Notes: generated by a model not told the origin, from the letters alone. Shown: positions 1 through 9,332, counted from the stretch's first letter. The stretch is 64,000 nt of DNA from Paenibacillus sp. FSL H8-0079 (GCF_037991315.1 NZ_CP150300.1:3472001-3536000); one strand, 5' to 3'. A program made the numbers and translations.

Positions 1-758
1 ATATCCTGACGACGTCTACGCCAGCTGCACCCGTTCGAGTTCGGACAAATCTGGCATTAGTGAACGACAAAGGCGGAAAGGTGAATCTCGAACGGCCTAA
101 AGTGCTTTTCAACACGTCGACAAAGAAGTTCGTCCTATGGGTTCATTATGAGAATGGTAATAATTACAACGATGCCGCATGCGCTATTGCCACATCTGAT
201 TCTCCGGATAGCCATTTCACTTACCATGGCAGTTTTAATCCGTATGGGTATATGTCGCGAGACTGCACGCTCTTTCAGGATGATGACGGGACTGCATATT
301 TTATTTCGGCTGCCAGAGACAATGCGGACCTTCACATCTACCGTCTGCAGGAAGATTACCTTAATGTCGAAAGTCTTGTCGGAAAGCTGTGGCAGGGGGA
401 ATATCGAGAAGCGCCAACCGTCTTCAAGCGGAACGGGAAGTATTATATGGTGACCTCATTTTGCACGGGTTGGGCTCCCAATCAAGGGAAATACGCGATG
501 GCTAATACGATGGATGGTCCATGGGGGATGCTCAGCGATTTTGGCGATGAAACGACGTATCGAACGCAACCAGCGTTTGTGCTGAAGCGATCAGAGGAGG
601 AGTACCTGTACTTTTCGGATCGCTGGAACGGGTCGGATTACTTTCAGTCCAGCTATGTGGTACTACCCATTGCATTCAATGGGGAAATTCCGATTCTGAA
701 TGATTATTCCACGTTATCTTTGAGAGAGGATACACATCTGATTCATTTTGAACGATAA
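1..758 (+). CDS. Glycoside hydrolase family 43, 3' part (cut by window edge)
   Basis: The frame is open from the first base with no stop, so the gene begins outside the window; a GTG at 60 is internal. The visible part has the GH43 five-bladed propeller pattern: an ERPKVLFN block, a SRDCTLFQDDDG blade carrying the acidic metal/catalytic region, then REAPTVFKRNGKYY, whose Glu fits the general acid, followed by a CTGWAPN segment. This pattern resembles the subfamily that includes exo-beta-1,3-galactanases (GH43_24), so the likely job is trimming plant galactan side chains; substrate is inferred only from family resemblance. No signal peptide can be judged because the N-terminus is missing. A terminator follows 24 bases after the stop. 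Confidence 0.85.
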   Translation, partial: ILTTSTPAAPVRVRTNLALVNDKGGKVNLERPKVLFNTSTKKFVLWVHYENGNNYNDAACAIATSDSPDSHFTYHGSFNPYGYMSRDCTLFQDDDGTAYFISAARDNADLHIYRLQEDYLNVESLVGKLWQGEYREAPTVFKRNGKYYMVTSFCTGWAPNQGKYAMANTMDGPWGMLSDFGDETTYRTQPAFVLKRSEEEYLYFSDRWNGSDYFQSSYVVLPIAFNGEIPILNDYSTLSLREDTHLIHFER

Positions 759-782
759 TTTGAACGATGAAGCGGCTAATGA

Positions 783-828
783 GAAAAGACTTTGATCCTA
801 CAGAAAATGCAGGTTCAAAGTCTTTCTG
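783..828. terminator. Bidirectional terminator between GH43 and DinB genes
   Basis: The arms AAGACTTTGA and TCAAAGTCTT form a long stem with A-rich and T-rich flanks. It sits between the convergent ends of the GH43 gene and the DinB gene and can serve both. Confidence 0.75.
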
Positions 829-836
829 TATGAATT

Positions 837-1364
837 TTATAATTTCACATCAAGCGAATAGCGATCTCGAAGCACTGAACAATGGTGGAGCTCATGTCCA
901 ACCATAATAACGGCGATTGATCGAGCTGAAGCAGGATTATCACTGACGATCCCTCTACAGAGCCAAGCTTCCGGCGTGAGACGACGAAGCATAAGAATGG
1001 TTGAGCGGCGTGTGACGGCATATTCTTCGCTCAAATCGGCCAGAGTATACGCATTGAAAGGGTGGGTCTGCATAAGCACGTCCTGATCGTAGCCGGGATG
1101 ATTCGCTTGGTCACCTCGGGCGATACGAAGCAATCGGCTGCTCATGATGCGTTCGTTATCCAAGAGGTGGCCGATGACCTCTTTCACGCTCCATTTGCCT
1201 TCGGCGTAACGATAATTTGCTTGCTCCTCTGTCAATGAAGAAAGCAAATTTTGTACGATGTTGGCCTGCTGCTCCAACATTTCGATGATGTTCCCTTCAG
1301 GAACAAGCTGGATGTACCCTTCATAATAAGCTGCATATTCCTCTGTAGTTGGTCTTTCAACCAT
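837..1364 (-). CDS. DinB family protein
   Basis: A 175-residue protein with the DinB/YfiT four-helix bundle pattern. The probable metal ligands are the His in VIGHLLDNERI near residue 66 and the His residues of GHELHHCSVLRDRY near the C-terminus. The family includes metal-dependent thiol (bacillithiol-type) transferases and many proteins of unknown function; no substrate can be read from the sequence. The start has a clear AAAGGAGG ribosome site about 7 bases upstream. It is transcribed alone; the next gene on this strand, the DinG helicase, lies upstream and is separated by a hairpin at 1432-1461. Confidence 0.85.
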   Translation of the reverse strand: MVERPTTEEYAAYYEGYIQLVPEGNIIEMLEQQANIVQNLLSSLTEEQANYRYAEGKWSVKEVIGHLLDNERIMSSRLLRIARGDQANHPGYDQDVLMQTHPFNAYTLADLSEEYAVTRRSTILMLRRLTPEAWLCRGIVSDNPASARSIAVIMVGHELHHCSVLRDRYSLDVKL

Positions 1365-1431
1365 AGTAATGCCTCCTTTGGGATTCGTAGATATGGAATA
1401 TATTGTAGCATATATCCTACAGCATGAAATT

Positions 1432-1461
1432 AGCCCCTCCGCTTTATGAGCGGAAGGGCCG
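1432..1461 (-). terminator. Hairpin after the DinG gene
   Basis: A GC-rich stem (CCTCCGCT paired with AGCGGAAGG around a TTATG loop) lies just past the DinG stop. The following T-run on the minus strand is weak, so termination is likely but not certain. The 11-mer AGCGGAGGGGC recurs in the hairpin at 27204-27250. Confidence 0.5.
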
Positions 1462-1508
1462 TTTCATGTAATTTAGGCAGTTTTTCAAGGTTACGTGTTG
1501 TACCACTT

Positions 1509-3530
1509 CTAATCCGTACGTCGTATCCTTTTAGTTTGCACAAATTTCTCCAAAACCGCAAAATCCTCCGTCACTTTTTTGAACGGCAACGTTTCCAGCA
1601 CCTGTTCCCGATAACTCTTTTTTGCTGCTGCGCTGAGACGGGAGTCAAGTATGCTGAGTATGCCAAGGTCCGTTTCACTACGAATCAAGCGTCCAGTTCC
1701 TTGCCGTAACCGCAGAAGCATGTCCGGTACAAACACCTCCATGAACGGATTCTCCGTTACAGATGCCTTATATTCATAAACAGGATCCGATGGAACAGGG
1801 AAGGGCAGCCGGAAAATAATGACCTGTGACAGGTCAGACCCCTCGATATTTACGCCTTCCCAGAATACACCGGTACCCAGGAGTACACCTTTGCTTTTCC
1901 TGAATTCAGCGATGACACTATCCTGGGAAGATCCTTCTTTTTGAACATGGACTGGCCATGTGTATTCATTAGCCTTTGAAATCAACTTCTTGTGAATGTA
2001 CTTCATGTCTTCCTTTGCTGAAAATAGGACGATTGTTCTTCCCTGAGTTAAATTACAGAGTTGAACCAATTCCTTATAAGCTGCTTCAAGATAGATTTCG
2101 CGCTGGTCATGTTGGTAATAGGGAACTTTGTTCGAAACGTACATCATGGCATGGTTGGTGTAGTCAAAAGGGGAGGGTTGGCGCTCAAGGAAATCTCCCT
2201 TATAACCGAGAGAATGTGTCATATAAGAATATTGTTCCTCCAGCGTATCCCCGCCTTGGCACAGCGTTGCTGATGTTAGGATTACAGGTACCTTGCCATT
2301 AAATAAAGTGTATTTCAAAAATTGGCTTATATCTTTGGGACAGATGCTGATCGTGGCTATTCCCAGGGGACTGCTCGCCCATAAGAGATAGTTGTCCTCT
2401 ATTTTAGCCAAGACATGGATCAGGGTAATTAGCCCGTTGATAGCTTCAAAAGCGTCATCGATCTCCCGTTCATGGCGGGAAGTCAAAATGGAAAGGCGCA
2501 GACTGAGATCTTTTAAATCGTTCCAGACCTGGTTCAAAGGTGTTCCTTTGATCTCCGACACTTTGATTCGGTCGTTATCCTGTTTGGCATGGTCGAGCAG
2601 ATCCGCGTTTACCTGTTTAAAGATGCGCTCAGCGCAGTTTTTTATAAATTTGGATTGTGAGAAGAGACTTTTATCCCCGGACTGCTTCGTTAGAAGCTGC
2701 ACCGTGGTGTCCAGAGTGCGGCAGATTGCCCGATAAGTGAACTCAAGCGTTCTGGCATCACGAACTTTTGCTTCCAGATTATGCGCTTCATCAATGACGA
2801 TCAGAGCAGGCTGATCCGAGATGATGCTCTTGGTTCCTTCTTTTTTCTTCATCAAATCCCGTATGAGCAGATCCTGGTTCACGATAATAAAATCAATCTC
2901 GTGAGCTTTTGCATTCAATTTAGCTCTCATATCGTAAAACAAACATGCAGTCTTATGATGACAACGTTCAAATTTGCAATCATTCACGGAAACGTGGGAC
3001 CATTCGGCATCACTAATTCCAGCTTTAATATCGGCTCGTTCATCAATTTCATAATCTAATATGCGCTGGGCGAGGGTGGACACGGAGGAGTTCGCATCAT
3101 CAAGATTGATCAATTCCGCTGCTCTGCTTCGGCAGGCATACTGACCCATGCCTTTTCCCACCACGGAGCGAACCGTTGAAAATCCCAACCGGCTACCAAT
3201 GATCCTTAAATCTTTATGTATCTGTTCCGAAAGCTGAATGGAGGAGGTAGCTATAATGACTGGTTTCTGAGACATTTGATTCGTGAGCAGACTTGGGATC
3301 AGGTATGCAAAAGACTTACCAATTCCAACACCAGCTTCAATCATGGCGTTATGCCCATGGATATAAGCATCGGCGATATCGAGAGACATTTCTTGCTGTC
3401 CGAACCGCTCTCTAAGACCAATTCGGGGGAACCGGTCATATATTCGGAAGATGGCATTAACCAAAGATCGTTCGATTTCCTTGTCCGGTTCCCGCTTATT
3501 TATTTTATAGAGTTCATTTAACCAATTCAT
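1509..3530 (-). CDS. dinG: DinG-type ATP-dependent DNA helicase
   Basis: A 673-residue superfamily 2 helicase of the DinG/XPD type. Visible elements in order: Walker A EAGVGIGKS at 65-73, an Fe-S cluster region with C133, C185, C190 and C196, the DEAH box at 247-250, and motif VI QGTGRLIR at about 610-617. These enzymes unwind DNA 5'-3' and are linked to repair and to resolving R-loops and replication blocks. The four cysteines with the first well separated from the other three match the 4Fe-4S domain of DinG. It lacks the N-terminal exonuclease domain of the long Bacillus subtilis DinG, so it belongs to the shorter YoaA/DinG form. Confidence 0.9.
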   Translation of the reverse strand: MNWLNELYKINKREPDKEIERSLVNAIFRIYDRFPRIGLRERFGQQEMSLDIADAYIHGHNAMIEAGVGIGKSFAYLIPSLLTNQMSQKPVIIATSSIQLSEQIHKDLRIIGSRLGFSTVRSVVGKGMGQYACRSRAAELINLDDANSSVSTLAQRILDYEIDERADIKAGISDAEWSHVSVNDCKFERCHHKTACLFYDMRAKLNAKAHEIDFIIVNQDLLIRDLMKKKEGTKSIISDQPALIVIDEAHNLEAKVRDARTLEFTYRAICRTLDTTVQLLTKQSGDKSLFSQSKFIKNCAERIFKQVNADLLDHAKQDNDRIKVSEIKGTPLNQVWNDLKDLSLRLSILTSRHEREIDDAFEAINGLITLIHVLAKIEDNYLLWASSPLGIATISICPKDISQFLKYTLFNGKVPVILTSATLCQGGDTLEEQYSYMTHSLGYKGDFLERQPSPFDYTNHAMMYVSNKVPYYQHDQREIYLEAAYKELVQLCNLTQGRTIVLFSAKEDMKYIHKKLISKANEYTWPVHVQKEGSSQDSVIAEFRKSKGVLLGTGVFWEGVNIEGSDLSQVIIFRLPFPVPSDPVYEYKASVTENPFMEVFVPDMLLRLRQGTGRLIRSETDLGILSILDSRLSAAAKKSYREQVLETLPFKKVTEDFAVLEKFVQTKRIRRTD

Positions 3531-3590
3531 AACGATCGCCTCTCTTCCGAATGATGATCTTCTTGTACTATATTTTGGAGACGATATACC

Positions 3591-5081
3591 TCACAATGAG
3601 GCTGTGACGGCATTTTTCAATCTGGATACGCCTTCCTGTAACTGTTCATCTGACAAATGTGCAAAAGATAAATATATACCATATTTCGTACCAACAGCCG
3701 TTGAACTGCTGACTTCTGAGTATACCACACCTTGTGACTTAACCGATGCCCGAAAGGCCTCATACATGGACACATTACCTCGCCACCAGCCAAACACGTG
3801 TAGACCCGCTTCATTCTCCACCCAATCAAACCATGTAGAGAGTTGCTTGTTCAAAAGTTTGAGTAACAGATCGAATTTGCGACTGTATAGACGATTCATC
3901 CTGCGCAGATGACGTTCATATTGACCGCTTGTCATAAATGCCGCTAATGCCCGTTGTTCGATCAGGTTGACGGGTCTTGGCTCGTATAATGCCTGTGCCT
4001 TTCTAAAGGTGTCTGCCAAGGTGGGGGGGAGAACCACAAAACCAAGTCGTACTTCAAAAGGCAAGGTTTTCGTAAAGCTGCCCAGGTAGATTACACGTCC
4101 TGCTTTATCAAGTGTTTTCAGAGGTTCAACATGCATTCCGCGATATCGGAATTCACTATCATAGTCATCCTCGACAATCATGGCATCATGACGATGTGCC
4201 CAGTCCAGCAAGGTTTGTCTGCGTTCAAGGCTGAGCATTTCACCAGTAGGAAACTGTCGTGACGGCGTGACAAACAACATACGCGCTTCCCAGTCTTGGG
4301 GCACAACGCCCTGACCATCGAGATTGGCTTCAATCAACTTTGCACCCGCAGCCAAAATGGCTTTGGAGATCCCGACATAACAAGGGCTTTCCGTCACGAC
4401 ATGATCCCCAGGATCTGCAAGTAATTGAGTGAGTAGAGCTATAGCTTGCATGGAGCCTGCAGTCACTGCAATATGATCCGGATCGACTTGAATTCCCCGC
4501 ATTCTTCGAAGATAGGCGGCAATGGCTTCTCTCAATCTCGGATCCCCGGTTGAACTAACCATCGCAGAGGTTGTTTCCAGGTGATGCTCACGCTGCCGTA
4601 TCTCAGCATACAATCTATTATTCCATTCATCGTAAGGAAATTTGGATAAATCAGGTTGGTATTTGCTAAAGTCGATCACTTCGTCGCGATCCATTCTGGA
4701 ATCATGTGTATGGGCATTGGCTGGTGCATTTCTTTGAATCGACTGCTGTTCAAACTGCTGAATACGATTTCCCCAGGCGGATAAGTGATGCGTACAAGCT
4801 TTCTCGGTGGACGCATCATTGCTTAAATCCAACTGATACGCAACAAAGGTTCCTCTTCCATGCTCTGATTGAATGTAACCTTGAGCAGTCAACGTATCAT
4901 AGACCTGATTCACGGTTCCTCTGGAAATGTGATACGTCGCGGCTAACTCTCTAGTCGAGGGTAACTTCTCGCCATGTATAAGATTACCTTCATGAATAGC
5001 ATCACGAATGGCATGATAGAGCGCCTTCATTTTGGTATATTTTCGGTTCAAATATGAACTGTAAGCTACATGAAATTGCAT
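3591..5081 (-). CDS. pdxR: MocR/GntR-type PLP-dependent regulator, PdxR-like
   Basis: About 496 residues: an N-terminal GntR winged helix (residues about 10-75, containing GEKLPSTRELA and SRGTVNQVYDTL) followed by a fold-type-I aminotransferase-like domain with the Schiff-base lysine in LGSFTKTLPFEVRLGF. The chosen start is the ATG at 5081, which has GGAGGT five bases upstream; a longer in-frame start at 5114 would place that ribosome site inside the gene. It is divergent from pdxS. In other Gram-positives PdxR binds PLP and activates the vitamin B6 synthase genes and represses itself, so its target here is almost surely pdxS. Aminotransferase activity is not expected. Confidence 0.88.
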   Translation of the reverse strand: MQFHVAYSSYLNRKYTKMKALYHAIRDAIHEGNLIHGEKLPSTRELAATYHISRGTVNQVYDTLTAQGYIQSEHGRGTFVAYQLDLSNDASTEKACTHHLSAWGNRIQQFEQQSIQRNAPANAHTHDSRMDRDEVIDFSKYQPDLSKFPYDEWNNRLYAEIRQREHHLETTSAMVSSTGDPRLREAIAAYLRRMRGIQVDPDHIAVTAGSMQAIALLTQLLADPGDHVVTESPCYVGISKAILAAGAKLIEANLDGQGVVPQDWEARMLFVTPSRQFPTGEMLSLERRQTLLDWAHRHDAMIVEDDYDSEFRYRGMHVEPLKTLDKAGRVIYLGSFTKTLPFEVRLGFVVLPPTLADTFRKAQALYEPRPVNLIEQRALAAFMTSGQYERHLRRMNRLYSRKFDLLLKLLNKQLSTWFDWVENEAGLHVFGWWRGNVSMYEAFRASVKSQGVVYSEVSSSTAVGTKYGIYLSFAHLSDEQLQEGVSRLKNAVTASL

Positions 5082-5103
5082 AGGACCTCCAGAGTTATCA
5101 TTG

Positions 5104-5166
5104 AAGTGGTACAATAAAAACCGAAAATATTGGATCTTTTTATATGACCATTCTCATTCTATACTA
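5104..5166. promoter_or_regulatory. Probable PdxR-binding and pdxS promoter region
   Basis: In the pdxR/pdxS divergent gap there are two related blocks, GTGGTAC (from 5106) and TTGGATC (from 5130), and an inverted GACCAT (from 5146), then a good -10 hexamer TATACT at 5160-5165 with no matching -35. PdxR sites in other species also combine direct and inverted repeats before an activator-dependent promoter. The exact boxes are a guess. Confidence 0.4.
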
Positions 5167-5231
5167 AATCATAGATTAGAGCGATGCCTTTATTGAAAAC
5201 CACCCAAAAGTTACTTAGGAGGACTACAATC

Positions 5232-6113
5232 ATGCAAACAGGTACAGATCGTGTAAAAAGAGGAATGGCTGAGATGCAAAAAGGTGGCGTCATCATGGAC
5301 GTTATGAATGCAGAGCAAGCTAAAATCGCTGAGGCGGCAGGGGCAACAGCTGTTATGGCTCTTGAACGGGTACCTTCCGATATTCGCGCAGCTGGCGGTG
5401 TAGCTCGTATGGCAGATCCAACCATCGTTGAAGAGGTTATGAAGGTTGTTTCTATCCCAGTTATGGCTAAAGCACGTATCGGTCATTACATAGAAGCCAA
5501 AGTGCTTGAATCCCTAGGTGTGGACTATCTCGATGAAAGTGAAGTTCTTACGCCTGCAGACGAAGTGTTCCATATTGATAAACATGAGTTTACTGTACCA
5601 TTTGTATGTGGGGCCAAAGATTTGGGAGAGGCTCTTCGCCGTATTGGTGAGGGTGCATCGATGATTCGTACAAAAGGTGAGCCTGGAACGGGCAACATTG
5701 TTGAGGCAGTTCGTCATATGCGTCTAATTAACAGCCAGCTCCGCAAAGTGCAAAACATGTCCAAAGACGAGCTGTACGCTGAAGCCAAAAATCTGGGTGT
5801 AGCTTATGAGTTGCTGCGCGAAGTTCATGAAAATGGAAAACTTCCTGTCGTTAACTTTGCAGCAGGCGGTGTAGCTACTCCGGCGGACGCAGCATTAATG
5901 ATGCACCTGGGAGCAGACGGTGTGTTTGTAGGATCAGGTATCTTCAAATCCGATAGCCCTGAGAAATTCGCTCGTGCAATCGTTGAAGCTACAACACATT
6001 ACACGGATTACAAACTGATTGCTGAAGTATCCAAAAACTTGGGCGCCCCGATGAAAGGGATCGAAATTTCTAAATTGGCTCCAGAAGAGCGCATGTCCAA
6101 CCGCGGTTGGTAA
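5232..6113 (+). CDS. pdxS: Pyridoxal 5'-phosphate synthase subunit PdxS
   Basis: 293 residues from the ATG at 5232, which follows AGGAGG at 5217-5222; an upstream in-frame ATG has no ribosome site. PdxS makes PLP from ribose 5-phosphate, glyceraldehyde 3-phosphate and ammonia. The TIM-barrel active site is intact: D23, K80 (MAKARIGH) and K148 ([10 protein letters not shown]), one less than the Bacillus numbering, plus the phosphate-binding GGVATPADA and FVGSGIF loops. PdxS normally works in a 12+12 complex with the glutaminase PdxT, encoded next door in most Firmicutes; here a terminator and unrelated genes follow, so PdxT must come from elsewhere or the enzyme uses free ammonia. Confidence 0.97.
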   Translation: MQTGTDRVKRGMAEMQKGGVIMDVMNAEQAKIAEAAGATAVMALERVPSDIRAAGGVARMADPTIVEEVMKVVSIPVMAKARIGHYIEAKVLESLGVDYLDESEVLTPADEVFHIDKHEFTVPFVCGAKDLGEALRRIGEGASMIRTKGEPGTGNIVEAVRHMRLINSQLRKVQNMSKDELYAEAKNLGVAYELLREVHENGKLPVVNFAAGGVATPADAALMMHLGADGVFVGSGIFKSDSPEKFARAIVEATTHYTDYKLIAEVSKNLGAPMKGIEISKLAPEERMSNRGW

Positions 6114-6168
6114 GAGGCAATAGAACAGCGGTTTGAGAATAAATGAAATATGAATGATATCGAGCAGA

Positions 6169-6203
6169 GCCGATCAATGGATACAAATTGATCGGCTTTT
6201 TTG
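6169..6203 (+). terminator. Terminator after pdxS
   Basis: Perfect 9-bp stem GCCGATCAA / TTGATCGGC with a loop of about 10 bases followed by six T residues, a standard intrinsic terminator. It shows pdxS is monocistronic. Confidence 0.9.
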
Positions 6204-6262
6204 TTATTCTTGACGAAAGCAAAAGCAAAGACGAAGAAGAGAATGTCCATTTTTTCACCAAT

Positions 6263-6285
6263 TGAGAATGATTATAATTATCATT
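6263..6285. promoter_or_regulatory. Fur box before the iron lipoprotein gene
   Basis: TGAGAATGATTATAATTATC followed by ATT closely fits the Bacillus Fur box (overlapping TGATAATNATTATCA units), about 90 bases before the start of the iron-binding lipoprotein gene. It predicts repression when iron is plentiful. Confidence 0.8.
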
Positions 6286-6376
6286 TACGAGATTCGACAT
6301 TTACTGTATACTGACAATAACTATTTTACATAATGCATAAATAGAAAATTAAGCATCAAAAAAGGGAGAGAATTGA

Positions 6377-7447
6377 ATGTCTACACGCTTTAGAAAAGGA
6401 ATGTTATTTTGTTTTATAGCTGCACTTGTTTTTGTACTTGCAGCCTGCTCCAGTACTAATGGTGGAAGTGATGAAGCAAACAATAGCTCACAGGAAGCAA
6501 CGAAGAATGTTGCAACAGATGAGGAGAAATCGGATGCAGATGCTTCAGGTGCTGCTCAAACCACGTATCCATTAACCGTTTCAAACTATACAACTGAAAA
6601 TGGGACATGGGTCGCTAAAGAACAAACCTTTGATAAGGTACCTGAACGAGTTGTTGCCAATACACAAGGTGCGGCTGAATTAATGATCCGTCTTGGTTTG
6701 ACTGACAAAATTGTTGGAGTGGCAGCGCTGTTCGGTAGTGTACCTGAAGACATCGCTGATGAATTCAAAAAAATTCCTGTGCTGGCTGAAGGCTATGTCG
6801 GTAAGGAAGTGACCATAGGTGCTTCGCCTGATCTGGTTGTGGGGCGTGGTGGATTGTTTGAGGATGCCGATTGGGGTGTTGGTACAGTAAGCAGCTTGAA
6901 TGATATGGGGATTAAAACGTACGTACAAGGCACCAGTGTTCCTGACGCATCGTTAGATAGTCTGTATCAGGACATTACTGAATTAGGTGAGATATTCAAC
7001 GTACAGGCGAATGCAGCAGCATATATTGAGACGCTTAAAGCACGCGAGACTGCCTTGTCGGCTCGAGCTAGCGCTGAAACGATCAACTATGCATCTTTTT
7101 CGGATAATGGTGATGGAACTATTGGAATCTACAACGGAAACGGAGATACGTTTATTGAAAGTGCAATGTCATTAATAAATATGCATAATATGCTGATTAA
7201 TGAAACAGGCACACTCAGTCTGGAGAAGCTAATCGAGATTAATCCGGATGCTATGATTATTTCTAGGTATGCTGGTGGCATCGATCCAGAAGAAACAATT
7301 GAAAAGCTGCTAGCCAACAAGCAGGTACAGAACATTAACGCAGTTAAAAACAAGAAGATCTACATTATTGATTTCAACAACTTCTGGGGATACGGAGATT
7401 CCATCTTCACAGGCGTTGAAGGACTCGCTGATGATCTCGGGTTGTAA
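6377..7447 (+). CDS. Iron-siderophore ABC transporter substrate-binding lipoprotein
   Basis: 356 residues. A lipoprotein signal peptide ends in the lipobox LAAC with C24, followed by a Ser/Asn/Glu-rich linker. The body is a FecB/FhuD-type class III binding protein: PERVVANTQGAAELMIRLGL, then a two-lobed domain ending in KIYIIDFNNFWGYG. It would sit on the outer face of the membrane and deliver ferric siderophore or haem to an ABC permease. No permease or ATPase gene is adjacent, so it must use one encoded elsewhere. The upstream Fur box supports iron regulation. The ligand cannot be told from sequence. Confidence 0.88.
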   Translation: MSTRFRKGMLFCFIAALVFVLAACSSTNGGSDEANNSSQEATKNVATDEEKSDADASGAAQTTYPLTVSNYTTENGTWVAKEQTFDKVPERVVANTQGAAELMIRLGLTDKIVGVAALFGSVPEDIADEFKKIPVLAEGYVGKEVTIGASPDLVVGRGGLFEDADWGVGTVSSLNDMGIKTYVQGTSVPDASLDSLYQDITELGEIFNVQANAAAYIETLKARETALSARASAETINYASFSDNGDGTIGIYNGNGDTFIESAMSLINMHNMLINETGTLSLEKLIEINPDAMIISRYAGGIDPEETIEKLLANKQVQNINAVKNKKIYIIDFNNFWGYGDSIFTGVEGLADDLGL

Positions 7448-7479
7448 TGAAGCCAAGAGCAAAACATAGTACCATAAAA

Positions 7480-7504
7480 AGTCGCTATTTTAGCGGCTTT
7501 TTTT
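7480..7504 (+). terminator. Terminator; copy 1 of a dispersed hairpin
   Basis: Stem AGTCGCTA / TAGCGGCT (8 bp including a conserved T-G wobble), loop TTT, then a run of T. It terminates the iron lipoprotein gene. Nearly identical hairpins occur at 28602, 44940, 46347 and 59946, with a related one at 11711. Confidence 0.88.
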
Positions 7505-7548
7505 GTTATCAGGGACCTAATTCCTGTTTCAAACTGTTCCCGGTCCGT

Positions 7549-8076
7549 TCGCTGATTGATAATGAGTTTCTGAACACTCTATTTTATTGTCACTTAATAC
7601 GCAATGTGACGCAGAAAAGAGCTGCATATTTTAATAACAGTAATGAAGATTCCCTTTACAGCTATTTCCTAACTGGCTTATTTGGTAACGTTAATGGCAT
7701 GGTGACCGAGCCACTGAATGAGTTGGAAATCAAACTAACTAAAACATTTTCATATATTCCTGAGGACATTTTACTGAAAGTATATGTGAATGTGTTAAAG
7801 GGCGAGTCATTCCCCATGATCAAGGACATTTTACGCCGAATGAGGGTTGATGGATATCTAAGGCCTGATGTTGACGACGATCTGATTTCTTTTATGTTTG
7901 AGTCAATGCAGCTTAATTTAATCTTGTTTTTTAGGGAATTCGATATTAAGGACTCTAAGCTGCAACATAAGATCAGCAAGTACTTTGCTGAATTTATGGG
8001 TCATGGGCTGCTTGAAGATCATAAATATTCTGAAATGGTTAGCGATCTCAAGGGGGAAAAAAATGAAAACCTATGA
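7549..8076 (+). pseudogene. TetR-family regulator remnant lacking the DNA-binding domain
   Basis: The reading frame encodes what looks like helices 4-9 of a TetR regulator (VTQKRAAYFN, then a C-terminal ligand domain ending SKYFAEFMGHGLLEDHK). The N-terminal helix-turn-helix of about 50 residues that every TetR protein needs is absent; in its place lie the terminator at 7480 and the 3' end of the preceding gene. The frame stays open upstream to 7447, but that part crosses the terminator and shows no TetR similarity. It overlaps the start of the next hydrolase gene by 14 bases, as a regulator-target pair would. I judge it an N-terminally deleted pseudogene; a short ligand-binding protein is the alternative. 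Confidence 0.5.
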
Positions 8077-9187
8077 CGTATTTCCAGAACCAATTGGCGG
8101 CTATTCTGTCGGTCGAACCCAGATGGATTTTGAGTACACGGCATCAGATCACTCGAAAAGAGAACTGACCGCTTTTGTGTACTATCCATCTGACAGTAGC
8201 GAAGGTAAGACTACATCAACGTACATGTTTCCTGAAGTCTACGAGATGTTTAATGAGCAGCCACTTGTCACTGCGTTGAAGGATGTTTTCTCTATAGATA
8301 TCAAGACCCAGTGTTACGACGACCTTGCTCTCTCCGGGAAGGAAAAGCGCTATCCAGTGTTATTCTATGTGTGCGGTGGGGGCGGTTCTCCAGAATGGGG
8401 TACAGTGCTCTGTACAGACTTGGCAAGCATGGGGTATGTTGTGGTAAGCATCGGCCATCAGAATAGCACGATGTATAAACGTAAAGATGGGCGCCTGTTT
8501 AATGTATCCAAGGATTTTTCGGATGTCATTACAGCCTTTGGTGAAGATCCGGAGATGCTGGCGTTGGCTGGTAAGATGGAGATGCGGCCTGACGATGAAA
8601 CTGCCTTTGAAATGTGCCGTAACGTGCTTGTACTGCCGATACTTTCCAAGTTAACAGAGTATAGTGAATTACAGGCAGAAGATGTAAGGTATGTAGCCGA
8701 TTATCTTTACAAACTGGACTCTGGAGAGCTGCATTCCATCTTTAAGGGCAGATTGTTGCTTGACATCGGCATGGGTATAGTCGGTCATTCTTATGGAGGG
8801 CCTACGACGGCGATTGTTTGCCGGGATGACGACCGGTTCGCCTGCGGGATTGGCTTGGATAGCGGTGCGTTTGGCCTTCTTGACAGCGATCTTAAGAAAC
8901 CCTTCTTGTTCCTGTTTTGTGAACCTAACTATAATATTGGCGCTAACAATAGCATGGAAACCTATTATTTCTCAGTTGATCGTGTTGCACATTTAGATTA
9001 CTGTGACATTGTGTTTACCAGTATTAATGAGGAACTCAGAGGCGAACGGGATGCTATGGAGATGCGAAATCTTGTTACAGACTATGCGAAGAACTTTTTT
9101 GATCATTACATACTGCAGAAGGCAACAAGTGTGGAAAGCCTGGCATACGATGGTGTGGAATTGATCAAGAAGACCAGCAACAAGTGA
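8063..9187 (+). CDS. Alpha/beta hydrolase, PAF-acetylhydrolase-like
   Basis: 374 residues from the ATG at 8063, preceded by AAGGGGG; in-frame starts further upstream lie inside the TetR remnant and lack a ribosome site. The nucleophile elbow GHSYGG (S243) and an Asp in GIGLDSGAFG (D266) are visible, and the overall pattern (long N-terminal region with FVYYPSD, then VLFYVCGGGGSPEWGTVLCTDLAS) resembles platelet-activating-factor acetylhydrolase type II proteins. No signal peptide is seen, so it is cytoplasmic. Substrate is unknown; an ester or lactone is expected. Confidence 0.8.
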   Translation: MKTYDVFPEPIGGYSVGRTQMDFEYTASDHSKRELTAFVYYPSDSSEGKTTSTYMFPEVYEMFNEQPLVTALKDVFSIDIKTQCYDDLALSGKEKRYPVLFYVCGGGGSPEWGTVLCTDLASMGYVVVSIGHQNSTMYKRKDGRLFNVSKDFSDVITAFGEDPEMLALAGKMEMRPDDETAFEMCRNVLVLPILSKLTEYSELQAEDVRYVADYLYKLDSGELHSIFKGRLLLDIGMGIVGHSYGGPTTAIVCRDDDRFACGIGLDSGAFGLLDSDLKKPFLFLFCEPNYNIGANNSMETYYFSVDRVAHLDYCDIVFTSINEELRGERDAMEMRNLVTDYAKNFFDHYILQKATSVESLAYDGVELIKKTSNK

Positions 9188-9254
9188 CATAACCGAGAGA
9201 CTACTGATTAATATATGTCAATTAATGCATGTCAAAGAGTTAGCCATACAGACG

Positions 9255-9294
9255 CAGAGCCGATAACCCCTATTACGCGGTTATCGGCTCTCTG
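9255..9294. terminator. Bidirectional terminator
   Basis: Stem CAGAGCCGATAACC with GGTTATCGGCTCTCTG lies between the convergent hydrolase and cupin genes. No strong T-run on either side, but stem length makes termination likely. Confidence 0.65.
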
Positions 9295-9332
9295 ATATTA
9301 CAAATTGACATCCTGGTTCCAATAACTGACGC

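Noticed and set aside
1446-1709. Plus-strand open frame at the end of the DinG gene
   Set aside because: It lies antisense to a well-supported helicase gene, has no ribosome site and no recognisable protein pattern. Many similar antisense frames across the window were dropped for the same reason.
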